Positions 40,963 through 51,760 of a DNA stretch of 64,000 nucleotides are shown here, in pieces. The notes beneath the pieces are model-generated. The model was given only the letters and a program-made list of their open reading frames with translations, was not told where the DNA came from and did not search any database. The DNA is from Vesta saturnalis (taxonomy: Eukaryota; Arthropoda; Insecta; Coleoptera; Lampyridae): positions 742,001 through 806,000 of the forward strand of contig JARFJB010001963.1 in NCBI GenBank assembly GCA_036346205.1, written 5' to 3'. Numbering within the stretch: the first letter of the stretch is position 1; each line of letters opens with the position of its first letter. The position numbers and the translations under genes were made by a program.

Positions 40963-43252
40963 CGTTTAAATCTATTTATACTCTGAGCAAATACATATTG
41001 ATTTCAATTATCAAACGTTTTCAAGTATCTTTAGATACCTACTCAATGTAACTGTTCTCATTATAATGAAACCAAAATAGTGAATCTTTCCGAATGCATC
41101 TACTCTTAAATGGATATAATAATGTTGTCCGAAGTACAGTGAACTATTGTGAATCATATTATTTTATTTTATATCTATGAGATGGATTTTGTGAAATTAT
41201 TTAACTACAAAGATATTAACTTGGGAATGTTTGCTAGGGTATTGAACAATTACTTCATTTCCATTCATTTTGCTTAATTTTAAATTGGTCAATTTAGTGA
41301 ACTGTATAAAAAAAATAATAAACAACTACAACATTCTTTTAGGATAGATTTTTGCTCTTTTATTTAATCGCGCATTAAGTTAAATATAACTCTGGACTCT
41401 TTTAATTAGTAGTAATAAAATATGTTCAAAATTTCATGTAAACTGTTACACTAAAATATCAGTTGTGTCAAAAGTAAAAATTTGTATCAAAGGAAAACTT
41501 TGGTAATAAATGTACAATTTTCATCACCTCATAATTTTACACATGAGACAGCGACAAAATGTACAAAATTATGTGTTTAAATCTTAAATTTGAGCTATTT
41601 ATTTCTTTCGCGTACATACCGTTTAATACTTACCCAGAGAGCGAAAAATTCATCATATAATTTAGCGACTTATTAACCAATTTACATGTTGCTAAATGGG
41701 AAGGTTACCAAGCTTATGCGTTTATAAAGTTACAATTTAACATAAATTCATAAAAGCCCAAAATTCACTAAGACACAATCCAACAGCAAATTAACAGCTA
41801 AAGTTACGTCTGTAATGTGTTTATTTTTTTTACTAAAATACAAAATTAAAAGATAATCTTCACGGTTATGAAATACTATCTTATAAAGGAAAATCGCAAT
41901 TGCGCAATATTGATGCAAAGATGACATCACCTTAGTTGAAATTTCCGTAATCGTTTAGATACCAGAGGTTATTAAAAAATTTGTGTACAAAAATTTTACA
42001 AACAGCTACTCAATGTTTAATGATTATTTAGTAATTTAAGGTTTTTACAATTAGTTTTTAAGATATATTTTATTTAACCCTATCACTTTAAATATTCAAT
42101 AAACATAGTTGTACATTTTTTATTGTTTTACATTTTGGTAAATTTTTAGTGTAGAACTCGGTTTAGTTATTCCGAGCATTATTAAAAAGAACTTGGCGTC
42201 CGAGATCATTTTATTAGTGTTACATTGCAAATTTTTTATATTGATTTTCAGTGGAAGTAAGCTAGCAGAAAATTGTGGTAATTAAGCAAATCAAAAGACT
42301 GGCCCTATTTTAATCTACCGATTTGAGTCAAAGGCATTATTTGTGGGGAATGGTTAGTATCTCCAGTTAGTTTAACGATTTGTTTTTGGAGAACTTATTT
42401 CTCTATTTCTTTATTTCATTACTATATATTAAAGCTTTTTATATATTTTATACGTTTACCAGTTCGACCACGAATTTACAATATTTTAAAAACTGATTTC
42501 CTGTATATGATCACCTGATCGTGGTTTCATCTAGCGGTATGTTCCATCTAGCGATTTGTAAATTTCCGTACTTGTTTGTTAGAAACAAAAATAGTTAATC
42601 ATTACTTATCACAAATCAAAGTAATTCCAATGATTATGTTTTTGAAAACAAGATAATTATTTTTATTTGTTAAATTCACTTTAAAGAATGCCCAATTAAT
42701 GATACGCTAAACAATAAACGTACTATGGAATTTGCGAATCAATTATACTCTTTTTCTTTGAATAAATGTTTTAAGCGATACATTGTTTTACGATTCTTGG
42801 TTTGCATTTTGAAACGTTTTACATACAACCAATGCATTCTTTAATTAATCAACGTGAACAATGTTACAAAATCAAACTAAATAAAATATAATTTCAAATT
42901 AATGACAGTAAATACCATAATGGTTGTTATTGGTCAGTCACTTCACTTCATAAGATCGTAGGTGTTAGGTAAACAAATTAAAATGCACACTTTTAAAAAG
43001 AAAAGAAAATCTTCTTTTAAATTAATCATGTGATGTAGTATGATAGTAATTCGTCAATTATGTTTTTTAAATCCAATTTAGGTTTACCTGTACAATTTTA
43101 TTAGAGTATATTGCACCTAAATTCAACTACAACGACCTACACCGCAACCTTATTTAAACACGACTTTACAGTTGTGTTGAATTTTTTTATTAGCCTCTGA
43201 AAAACGTATTGATGTATTTACTATTATATTAATAATTTGTTTCATTTTATTG

Positions 43253-43257
<5 letters not shown>
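40963..43257. other. Unassigned AT-rich region
   Basis: No coding region, RNA gene or clear repeat recognised in 2.3 kb. Confidence 0.5.

Positions 43258-43297
<40 letters not shown>
43258..43297. repeat. (TA)n microsatellite left of the palindrome
   Basis: TA run ending just before AAGTAATGGGTAATCTTGAC. Confidence 0.95.
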
Positions 43298-43298
<1 letters not shown>

Positions 43299-43324
43299 TA
43301 ATGGGTAATCTTGACTGATAATTA

Positions 43325-43423
43325 ATATAAGATAAGTTTATTGAATGCAGTCAATTATGAAGGCACATTAACAAAGGGTTTTTACTTTTGGCCTTCATAA
43401 TTGACTGCATTCAATAAACTTAT

Positions 43424-43430
<7 letters not shown>
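43325..43430. repeat. Perfect 40-bp-arm palindrome
   Basis: The left arm (43325-43364, GATAAGTTTATTGAATGCAG and CAATTATGAAGGC inside) is the exact reverse complement of 43391-43430; the loop is 26 bp. Its right arm runs straight into a (TA)n array (43427-43486), and another TA array is 28 bp to its left. Confidence 0.9.

Positions 43431-43487
<57 letters not shown>
43427..43487. repeat. (TA)n microsatellite right of the palindrome
   Basis: About 60 bp of AT dinucleotides. Confidence 0.95.
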
Positions 43488-43488
<1 letters not shown>

Positions 43489-43531
43489 TCACTAATAGGC
43501 TAGTCAATTTAGGAATAAAAAGGGCATTAGC

Positions 43532-44750
43532 AGGAATTTTAGGTACAGTTCTAATCACATTTGTTCTTTATGTTTTTTGAGTTGCTGAACACGAATCTGA
43601 GGTTTGCTGACGGATATTATGCACAGAACATTGTTTTTTTTTTTTGCGAAAAACGTCAACATATGATCAATATTTTAGGTTTTTGGGCTAAATCTCGGTA
43701 ATTATGCGTTTTTTTGAAAACCACCCGTTACGCCGCTAGAGCGCATTAAAAAATGGGAGGAATTCCCAAAAATTAAAAAAAAAACGCTAAATACTGCCGT
43801 GTTACATCAGGTTTCCGTGTAAACGACCCATGCTACGATAAATTTGATTATTTATGATAATAAACATAATGAAACAAAAATAAACAAACTAAGTTGTCTA
43901 GTGACCACAAGCCTCACGTGAAATAATTATCTGTCTAAAATCAAACGGGAAAAAAATTGGAGACAAGAAGAGTCAAAAAACGTAGAATTACTTAGTTACA
44001 TTTAAATTAAAATTACTTGATACGTAGAAACAGTATAATGAAATGTAGAAGAAATAGTTTTAGAAACGGTAATAATGGATAGGTTGGTTGGTAGGATCAT
44101 ATAATTCAATCTCTTAAGGTTAAAGGTCGGCATTCCATCCGCACCTTTTTTGTAGGTGGGCCCCAGAGTAGATAGGCAGTTACTTCTTCCTCCTCCTGCT
44201 GTGCTGCTAAGGCTCTGTCAAGGGTAGGAAACTGAAGACCAAGTTTCTCTTGAAAATGCAAATCTTCAGCCTTGTCTACTTGTTGGTTAATGGCCGCCGA
44301 TGCGTTGTTGCATGACATGTGAACGCAATTTATGCATAGATCAGTGCAAGTCCCCCCTTTAGCAGCTGCAATTTTGTGCACAGGTTTTGGTGTACTTGCA
44401 TGTTACCAACCCAAACAGTAAAACGGCAGTATTTAGCTTTTTTTTTAATTTTTGGGAATTCTCTCCATTTTTTAGTGCGCTCTAGCGGCGTAACGGTTGG
44501 TCTTAGAAAGAATTATCGTGTATGAAACTTGTAGTAAATTTTGTGTATTTTCATTTTCCAAATATGGTCTTTTCGAAAAAACTCATAATTACCAAGATTT
44601 ATCACAAAAACATAAAAAATGACCAAATTTGAACAGTTTTCGAAAAAAAACAATGTTCGGAGCATATCTATCAGCAAACCTCTGGTTTGTGTTCAGCGAC
44701 CCAAAAAACATAAAGAATAAAAATGATAAGGACTGTACCTAAACTTTCCT
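43532..44750 (-). mobile_element. Long-TIR DNA element (about 1.2 kb) of unknown superfamily
   Basis: 43532-43800 and 44422-44750 are diverged inverted repeats (AGGTACAGT, TCTTTATGTTTTTTG, GAGGTTTGCTGA, GCCGCTAGAGCGCA, GCTAAATACTGCCGT in one arm and their complements in the other). The 620-bp interior holds one small minus-strand ORF. No transposase is recognised. The interior is less AT-rich than its surroundings. Confidence 0.7.
44106..44381 (-). CDS. Small Cys-containing ORF inside the long-TIR element
   Basis: 91 codons. The start MHKIAAAKGGTCTDLCINCV is followed by HMSCNN, giving four Cys in a short space that could be a degenerate metal site. Then come an Ala/Gln/Glu-rich helical middle (LDRALAAQQEEEEVTAYLLW) and a basic end. 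Reading upstream in frame does not reveal a better start. No family recognised. It could be the tail of a captured or deleted gene. Confidence 0.4.
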   Translation of the reverse strand: MHKIAAAKGGTCTDLCINCVHMSCNNASAAINQQVDKAEDLHFQEKLGLQFPTLDRALAAQQEEEEVTAYLLWGPPTKKVRMECRPLTLRD

Positions 44751-44836
44751 AATATGTCTAGACTATAACGCTAAATTGGCTTATTACCTCATTTTACAAC
44801 GCTTGAAAAACTTTAGATCGGCCATGATGTCCGAGC

Positions 44837-44837
<1 letters not shown>

Positions 44838-44881
<44 letters not shown>

Positions 44882-44970
44882 TGTGTGTGTGTATGCGTGT
44901 GTGTGTGTGTACATGTGAGTGTGCGTGAGCGTGTGCGTGTACGTGTGCGTGTGCGTGTACGTGTGCGCGC

Positions 44971-45018
<48 letters not shown>

Positions 45019-45020
45019 GT
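44838..45020 (+). repeat. (GT)n array with GTGCGT and GA interruptions, left of the LINE
   Basis: About 180 bp, preceded by a dispersed-repeat piece (CGCTAAATTGGCTTATTACCTC, 44770) and followed immediately by the LINE 3' tail. Confidence 0.95.
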
Positions 45021-45023
45021 TAT

Positions 45024-47812
45024 TATTATTTATTTATTTATTAAAAACGGTGCATACAGATATGTTATACAAAACTACAAAATATGATATTTTACATTGT
45101 GCCAGTAAGTTGGCTTATTCACTACAATTTTAAATTTCCAGGTCTTTATTCAAAATTAGTTCCCCAGTGTCTACAGTACACCACTTTTTTTTAAACACAT
45201 TCACACTATTGTTGTCAAGGTTCCATTGACATTCAATAAGTATTCTGATTTTTAACCGTTTTTTATAGTTCTGTAGGCAGTTCGGCAACACAACTGGGTT
45301 TTTAATATATTGGTGATGTTGTCTGTAAGCATTACTAATCCCCAGCACTATTAAAGAATTGGCTAAATTGGTTTCAGTCCTGTTTTGGGTGTTGTAGAGG
45401 CAAATCATACTCGATAAATTTATAGTGCTGTTACCTAGTATATGTTTAACTACTTTTTGAATACATATCCACATTTGAGTTGCGAGATCACAGTCTATCA
45501 CAATATGCCAGGCATTTCCTGATACATGGCATCGCAAACAGTTTTTTTCTTCTCTCTGTCCAATTTTGTTTGAAAAAATCATGTCAGATGACCGGTTTTC
45601 AGCAAACCTCCAGGCTATAACAGCATCTGTTCCTAACGTTGGCGGTTACATTTTTTCCCAATATATTTCTCCATTTGTCCAGTGTTCTTTCATTTTTGTA
45701 TTAATGTTTAGCTTTCTGCTTTCTTGTGCTTTTGTTTATAAAATATTGTGAACAATTGCCTTTCTTAAAGGTTATCTTTGGTGGCCATTTTGATGTCGTA
45801 TTGGTTTTAAAGGCATCGGATAAAAAGGTTTGACATAGCTGCTTTAACTGTTCTAAGCTGTTGTGTAATGAAGGTCTTGCGATAGGAGGTACATAATTGT
45901 AAAAGACGTCTTCTTCATTCTTCCAATAGTGGTCATTTAAAACATCACCTAGAAGATTTATACCGCATCTTAACCAGACGTCATCGGATACAACTTTGTG
46001 GAATCTTTCAGGCCATAAGGGACGTGTTGTTAATGGCATTTTTATTAAATCCTCATAACAATTAGGAAAATTATTAAACATTAGAGGGATTGTGTTCCAG
46101 GCCTTTCGAACACTCAAAACGTATCTCGGTGTATTTCGTGTGTTATTGGTACCTTGTAGAGTGACTGCCAGTCGTATGCTTTGGTGCCGTTCACGTTTAG
46201 AAAGTATTTGAACATTATCGCTCAATTAGTACCATCACTGTTTAAGAATTTTTTTACTGTTAATATACGAAAGACTTTAATTTTTGTTTTCAGATGCACT
46301 AGTCCTAAACCTCCCAACCTCATCGGTGCGTACACGGTATTTGCATAGGTTCAATGTTTTTTGTTATTCCATGCAAAGTTAATCAAAACCTTCTGGGGTC
46401 GATCTATATAGATATCAGCAATTGAAATTATTTGTAAAATGTGCCATAGTTTAGGCGCGATAAAATTGTTAATTAGCTTAATTCGACCCCTTACTGGCAG
46501 CGTATTTGATCTAAAAGACCATTTTTGTATGGCACTGTTAACCTTTGCATTTAAACTATCTACAGCTATTTCATTTGTAAGCTCATCTGTTGAAGGTAAT
46601 TCCTTAAAACTTTTAAGCAACACCGTTCCATGTACATCCTAACGGGGAATCGCATCTGTGTTTCCACTGTCGACACAATAATCCCTCTGATTTCTGTAAA
46701 TTGACTATTGCTCCTGATTCGCGGGAGAAACAATTGAAGCACTTTAATATGTTCGAAAAGTCTTTATCCCTTGTTATGAAAATCGAGACATCATCTGCAT
46801 AGGCTGATTTGTTTGTTGATTGAGGTAGTTGTATTCCACTAAGCTCCCTTCGACACATATTCAAAAAAGGTTCTAACACGATAGAAAAAAACGGACCAGA
46901 CAAGGGACACCCCTGCCTAATTCCCTTTTGGATTGTAATTGCTTCTGTTAGGAGGTTTCCTACTCTGACATGGAACTTGGCGTTCGTGTATAAAAGCTGG
47001 ATTGCTGTTACAAAAAAAAGTGAGAAATTCATTTTATTTAAAACTTTAAACAAATAGTTGTGGTCTATATTATCGTATGCATTTTCCAGGTCAAGGGATA
47101 GAATTCCCAAGGCCTTATTTTCAAGATTTGCATATGATATTACATCTCTATGTAATATCATATATTGATCTCTCCGGTATACTATAGTATTGATCAGTAT
47201 GTATTAATTTACTGATAATGTTCATAAGTTGTATAGCTAAACATTTTGTTAAAATTTTGTAATCAACGGTCAGCAACGATATTGGTCTCCAATTTTTTAA
47301 GTTTAAGGCGTTTTTTTCCATTTTTTTCTATTAAGGTCACTATTGATGTTTTTATCAGTTCATTAATACAGTTGTCTTCATTTAACCATTTATTTGCAAT
47401 ATCGGTATAGTGTTTTCCAAGCTTATCCCAAAAACATATATAAAATTCTGATGTAAGATCATCAATACCAGGTGATTTCCAGTTATTTAATGATTTTAAG
47501 GCGAAGGTAAGTTCTTCGAAGGTGAAACTGGAATCTAGGTACTGTTTCTCTTCTTCCGTTAATTGTGTAACGTTTTGAAAGATGAGAGAGTTTTCGTTAG
47601 TACTCAGCGATACTGTTTGTTGTTTATAAGTGTAGAAATTTTTTACTTCACGACAAAGCTCTTTTGCATCTGTTACCACTGTACCGTCTACATTCAATTT
47701 TGTTTTATTTCTGTAATGTTATGTGCACTTATTACGTCATCATTTACCGGTTGCATATATTTTCTATTCAATTCACATGAATTTGCCATGGTTTTATACA
47801 TTATTACAATAG
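45024..47812 (-). mobile_element. 5'-truncated Tx1/L1-like LINE inserted in a (GT)n array
   Basis: On the minus strand the element ends with a short TAATAAATAAATAAATAATA tail (45024-45043) touching the left GT array. At its 5' side the sequence runs into AGCTCT and a second GT array (47815 onward), also GT on the plus strand. The endonuclease part is missing. Coding runs from about 47700 to 45130. Confidence 0.75.
45130..47697 (-). pseudogene. Tx1/L1-like LINE ORF2, reverse transcriptase and C-terminal domain
   Basis: Segments in order: 47263-47697 with FTFEELTFALKSLNNWKSPGIDDLTSEFY (RT domain 0-1) and SIVTLIEKNGKK. After a shift, WRPISLLTVDYKILTK-type sequence follows (about 47165-47290). 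46613-47161 has GILSLDLENAYDNIDHNYLF, the first RT Asp, GIRQGCPLSGPFFSIVLEP, and the catalytic SAYADDVSIFI (about 46785-46815). 46351-46623 has the thumb region (LPVRGRIKLINNFIAPKLWHIL). 45701-46225 and 45130-45582 are the C-terminal part with CLRCHVSGNAWHIVIDC, a CCHC-like zinc motif. At least four frameshifts or stops separate the segments. The YADD site is intact. Confidence 0.8.
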
Positions 47813-47814
<2 letters not shown>

Positions 47815-47853
<39 letters not shown>

Positions 47854-48018
47854 CGCGCGTGCGCGCGTGCGCGTGCGCGTGCGCATGCGCGTGCGCGTGC
47901 GTGTGTGTGTGCAAGTGTGTGTATGTGTTCCTGCGTGCGCGTGTGCACGTATGCACCTGTGCGCGTGTGCGTGCGTGCGCGCGCGCTCGTATGTGTGTGT
48001 GTGTGTGTATGCGCGCGA
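47815..48018 (+). repeat. (GT)n / GCGC-rich array, right of the LINE
   Basis: (GT)15, then GCGTGCGCGC units and further GT runs. ORFs in it are artefacts. Confidence 0.95.
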
Positions 48019-49630
48019 TATTTTTTGAACCATTAAAGCTATGGGTGTGAAAATTGGTACAAAACATTCTTTGCCATAAAATCTAGATCAAGTTCGTTAA
48101 TGAGAAAAATCCGAGCAGTGGCGGGGCTTAGAAAATTATAAAAATTTGCTGCTTCAGATTTTAAGAAGTTACAAAATAAAAAAACAAACTAATACTTTGT
48201 TATGTAATTTAAAAATAAAAAAATAACCAGTGGCACACCGTTTTTAGAGTGTAAAATTGTGCATTTCTTAATTTATAAACCGATTTTTTTTAAAGTCGGG
48301 TTTTGGGGATTTTTAAGTTCGCTAAGTATAAATCATTTGTCAAACAATTAAAAATGGGGGATTATCGTGTTTGACCACCGATATGACTCAAATTCATGTA
48401 CTGTGGGTTTTGAAGTTGTTTATTAGAAATTTTTGTGTCACCTCCATAACACTTGATGTTTTTTGTTTATGAGTGGTGATGGTCTAGAGCCATAAAGTAA
48501 AAAGGCTAAAGCTGGGAAAAATTCTCAATAATTGTACTAGTGATAAAGAGTTAACAGTGGTGAAGCAATTGTTAAAGTTCGGTAGAAATTCAAAGAAAAA
48601 ATTACAGGTAACAAAAAATTAGTGAATGACTTACTATTTAAAGTTGGTACCACAGTGGCGTATTTTACTTATGATTTAACATTATCATTAATTAATAAAT
48701 AATTAATATAGTTAATTAAAATTTTTGCATTCATAACAGTTATCACTAGGCTAGAAATGATAGTTGAGTATGAGCAGAGTTACAGGCCCAGGCGTTAGTC
48801 GAGACTTACAACTACGAAAACTTGCAGACAAACTTTTTGAACGTGTTAGATACAAAATCTTTGTACTGACATTAATTCATCCAAAACATTTTTTTGGTGA
48901 TGTATTATATTAACATCACTAAATATCGTATATGTCAAACGAATGTGATGTGTATGACAGGTGCCAGCAAATGTTTATGTATGAAAAATCAGTGATACCA
49001 AACAAAACATGTTCACGTTTTGCTGACCTTGGCATGAAACAATGTGTTTTTGGGCGATTTTTTGGGGATTGGAAAATTGGCGTTGCTGGACGGGAAACAC
49101 AAAGGATGTTTTTAGATATATTAATGTAGCTATAATTATTTTTTGTTTAAGGAAATCCCAAAATAGCTTAATACGGAACAAAGGTAAAGTATTTTCTAAA
49201 TAAGTATTCAAGCTGATAGCTGATGTTATTTTGACTATATTTAAGATTTAATTGAACCATCAGTAACATCATTTGTTGCTTAAGTACCATTTTAACAAAA
49301 AAGTACGAATGCAGATTGTAGTCCTTTCCATAAATATTTCCATTTAAATGTTGTGAAATCTACATACCGAAGGTTGGCACCTTACATATTTTTGATCATA
49401 AAAGCATGCAAATAAAACACTTCCGTTACAGTAACACCGTAATGGTATATTATTCAAAACTAGAAATAATTATCTTATTTAAGTTTTAACACATTCAGCT
49501 GTCGTCGTCAATAGCAGTCACAAATTAAAAAAAAAATTCAGTGAAGTGTCAAAGCAAATTAGCAAAAATATGAAAACGCAGTGACAAGGTTAGTTAAACA
49601 TATTTAAAAACCATCTAATCAAGTTTTTTC
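48019..49630. other. Unassigned region
   Basis: Only short ORFs without recognisable domains (for example 48932-49129). Confidence 0.4.
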
Positions 49631-49633
49631 AGA

Positions 49634-49800
49634 TAACACAGTTGAAGCGCTTACTAAAGGTGCAGATTTTGCTGTACCACTAAAAGTAATACCAGTTAAG
49701 GATCTAATTTCTAGTGTTAACAGTTCTATTAACTTTTATGATTGCACACTGCAAATGAAGTTACATATTAAACTGTTAAGATATTACACAGATCCAAACC
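49634..49800 (+). pseudogene. Possible Penelope-like N-terminal fragment
   Basis: DNTVEALTKGADFAVPLKVIPVKDLISSVNSSINFYDC resembles the segment at the start of Penelope-like proteins (…LSKGPNFA…IPVxDIIxxVE…). Only about 50 codons are readable. It is flanked by non-coding DNA. Confidence 0.45.
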
Positions 49801-50755
49801 TTCCGAGAGTAACGTTACGGGTGAAAATGGCAGTAGAAGCTGGTGTAACAGATAAAGGGGTGGGTGCCAGTACCGATAGCTCAGCGGTTGGGGGTGGAAA
49901 TGGAGTTGTTTTGTGTGTAAGGTGAATAGAATATCATAAATCAAACCAGGCAGTCATAAATCAAAGGGTGGCAGCTTGATTAAAAACAAAAATAGGCGTT
50001 TAATTAGCACACAAAAAACGCTAGTACTCTAGGGCAATGTTCAGAAGAAAAAAACCTTGCTTACCTTTCGTAACGTTAACCAGGTAAATCGCCAATAAGC
50101 CTTCTGAGCCGGTGTTAAAGCTTCAAAATATTCGCACTCTATCAAACTAGAATATCGTGTTGCAAGATCAATTGTAAAGGTCATCAACTTTATTTGCTTC
50201 ACCTTTGTTTGAATCAATAAAATTCAATTTCCAGAAATAGCAAAAAAAAACAAATAGTGAAACCTCTCATTAATTAATCAACGTTAAGGGCGTTTGTCAA
50301 AATCATAAACAAATAATAAAGAAATCGTCGTCACTGCACAACAGCATAATTGAAAAATTAATATTAAAACAATTAGCAACAAGTGATACGCAATCTTTTT
50401 ACTTAAAACTTTAATGATAAATGTAATTAATTGAATAAAGCTTGCAACATATTGAACACGTTAAAAACATAAATTCGAAAAATTTTAAAAGGTAAATATC
50501 AGCGCACAATGAAAAATAATAATATATAATAGCGTGCGGGTCACAAAAGACAGGGTGAACACGCTTCGGTGCTTGTATCCGCTGACCTCAAGGGCGTCTA
50601 TACGACACTATGCAACAAAAGAAACCGTGTTCATCTGCGTATTTAAATACAGTTCTACAATTTGTAATGAATCTACAAAAAAACACAGAAAAGTAATAAC
50701 CCTAAATTTGGACAAATTTTCAGTATAACATTTTTATTTTCAGTTTACAGCGTAT
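49801..50755. other. Unassigned AT-rich region
   Basis: Nothing recognised beyond short ORFs. Confidence 0.4.
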
Positions 50756-51180
50756 GATTGACCAGTTTTAATTGATCGGGTGAATACCTTGTGTGCGTGC
50801 GCATGTGCGTTTTTTCGTGAGTGCGTGCATGCGTATGTGTGTATGTATGTTAATACCCACGATAACTCCAGAACGGAAACGCGTACGTGCTTAAAATTTT
50901 GCATTTAATCTTGTTTTCATTTCTTCTGTAGCTGATTAGATTTTGGGAAAAATTCAGCGGCGGTGGATTTATAAGAAGCTTTTTTTGATTTTAATTAAAT
51001 ATTTCTAGAACAACTGTATATTACAAAGATACGTACACCATAATCATATAGATTAATTATGTTCTATGCAATTTTTTGACACGACGCTTAATTTGTTGGT
51101 AAAAAATTTCAGTGTTAGTTCAAATTATTTCAATATCTAAATAATGATTAAGTTTATACGAAAATGTGTACACATAATTA
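50756..51180 (+). repeat. Dispersed repeat family, SSR-flanking part (copy)
   Basis: GTGTGCGTGCGCATGTGCG tract, then ATGTTAATACCCACGATAACTCCAGAACG, CAGCGGCGGTGG, ATTTCTAGAACAACTGTATAT. Same order as at 20960-21300 and 57775-58110. Confidence 0.7.
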
Positions 51181-51209
51181 AAAAATAATAATTTTACATA
51201 AATTGTCCT

Positions 51210-51760
51210 TGTGTGCTTGACATAGATTATTGTTTTTGTTTTTACAATGTTGCCTAGTTTCGTAATGAACGTAAAAGAGGTTTCATAAGTATCGTAAACA
51301 AAAAGTTACTAAAATTATTTGCTTTTTTTTTACTTTCCATTTAGTGGGTTGAAATATCGGATGTTGTTTCGTACCAGATATTTTTATGGAAGCGAGCGGT
51401 TTTGGAATTATTTCTTTCAAGTTAGCATCTAGACGTCTATTAACCTTTAACTGACATCTGACATAGATTATTGTTTTTTTTTACAATGTTGCCTATTTTG
51501 GTTATGGATCTATTAAAAAGAGGTTGGATAACTGTCCTAAAAAAATTATTTCATTTCTTTAAATTTCCATTGACTGGAAGGTCGTACGTTGTTGATCTTT
51601 TTAGGATAATTATGCATCCAGGTTTTTGAAACGTTCATAACGAAAATAAGCAACATCGTAAAAATAAAAACAATAATCTAGATGGGCGTTTAAGACTTCA
51701 CGTCAGATATACGTTAATAGCCGCCCGCTTCTATAAAATACCGATAATGCAATTTAAAAA
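51210..51760. repeat. Dispersed repeat family, two direct parts and one inverted part
   Basis: TGACATAGATTATTGTTTTTGT followed by ACAATGTTGCCTA and ATGAACGT appears at 51218 and 51461. The reverse complement (GTTCATAACGAAAATAAGCAAC, AATAATCTAGATGGGCG) lies at about 51630-51700. GAAGCGAGCGGTTTTGGAATT (51390) and its inverse CCGCCCGCTTCTATAAAATA (51721) form outer arms, so the copy folds back. Confidence 0.65.

Noticed and set aside
44885..48067. ORFs over the (GT)n arrays at 44885-45133 and 47563-48067
   Set aside because: Low-complexity translations of dinucleotide repeats.
48932..49129. 65-codon plus-strand ORF with several Cys
   Set aside because: No recognisable motif spacing and no supporting context.
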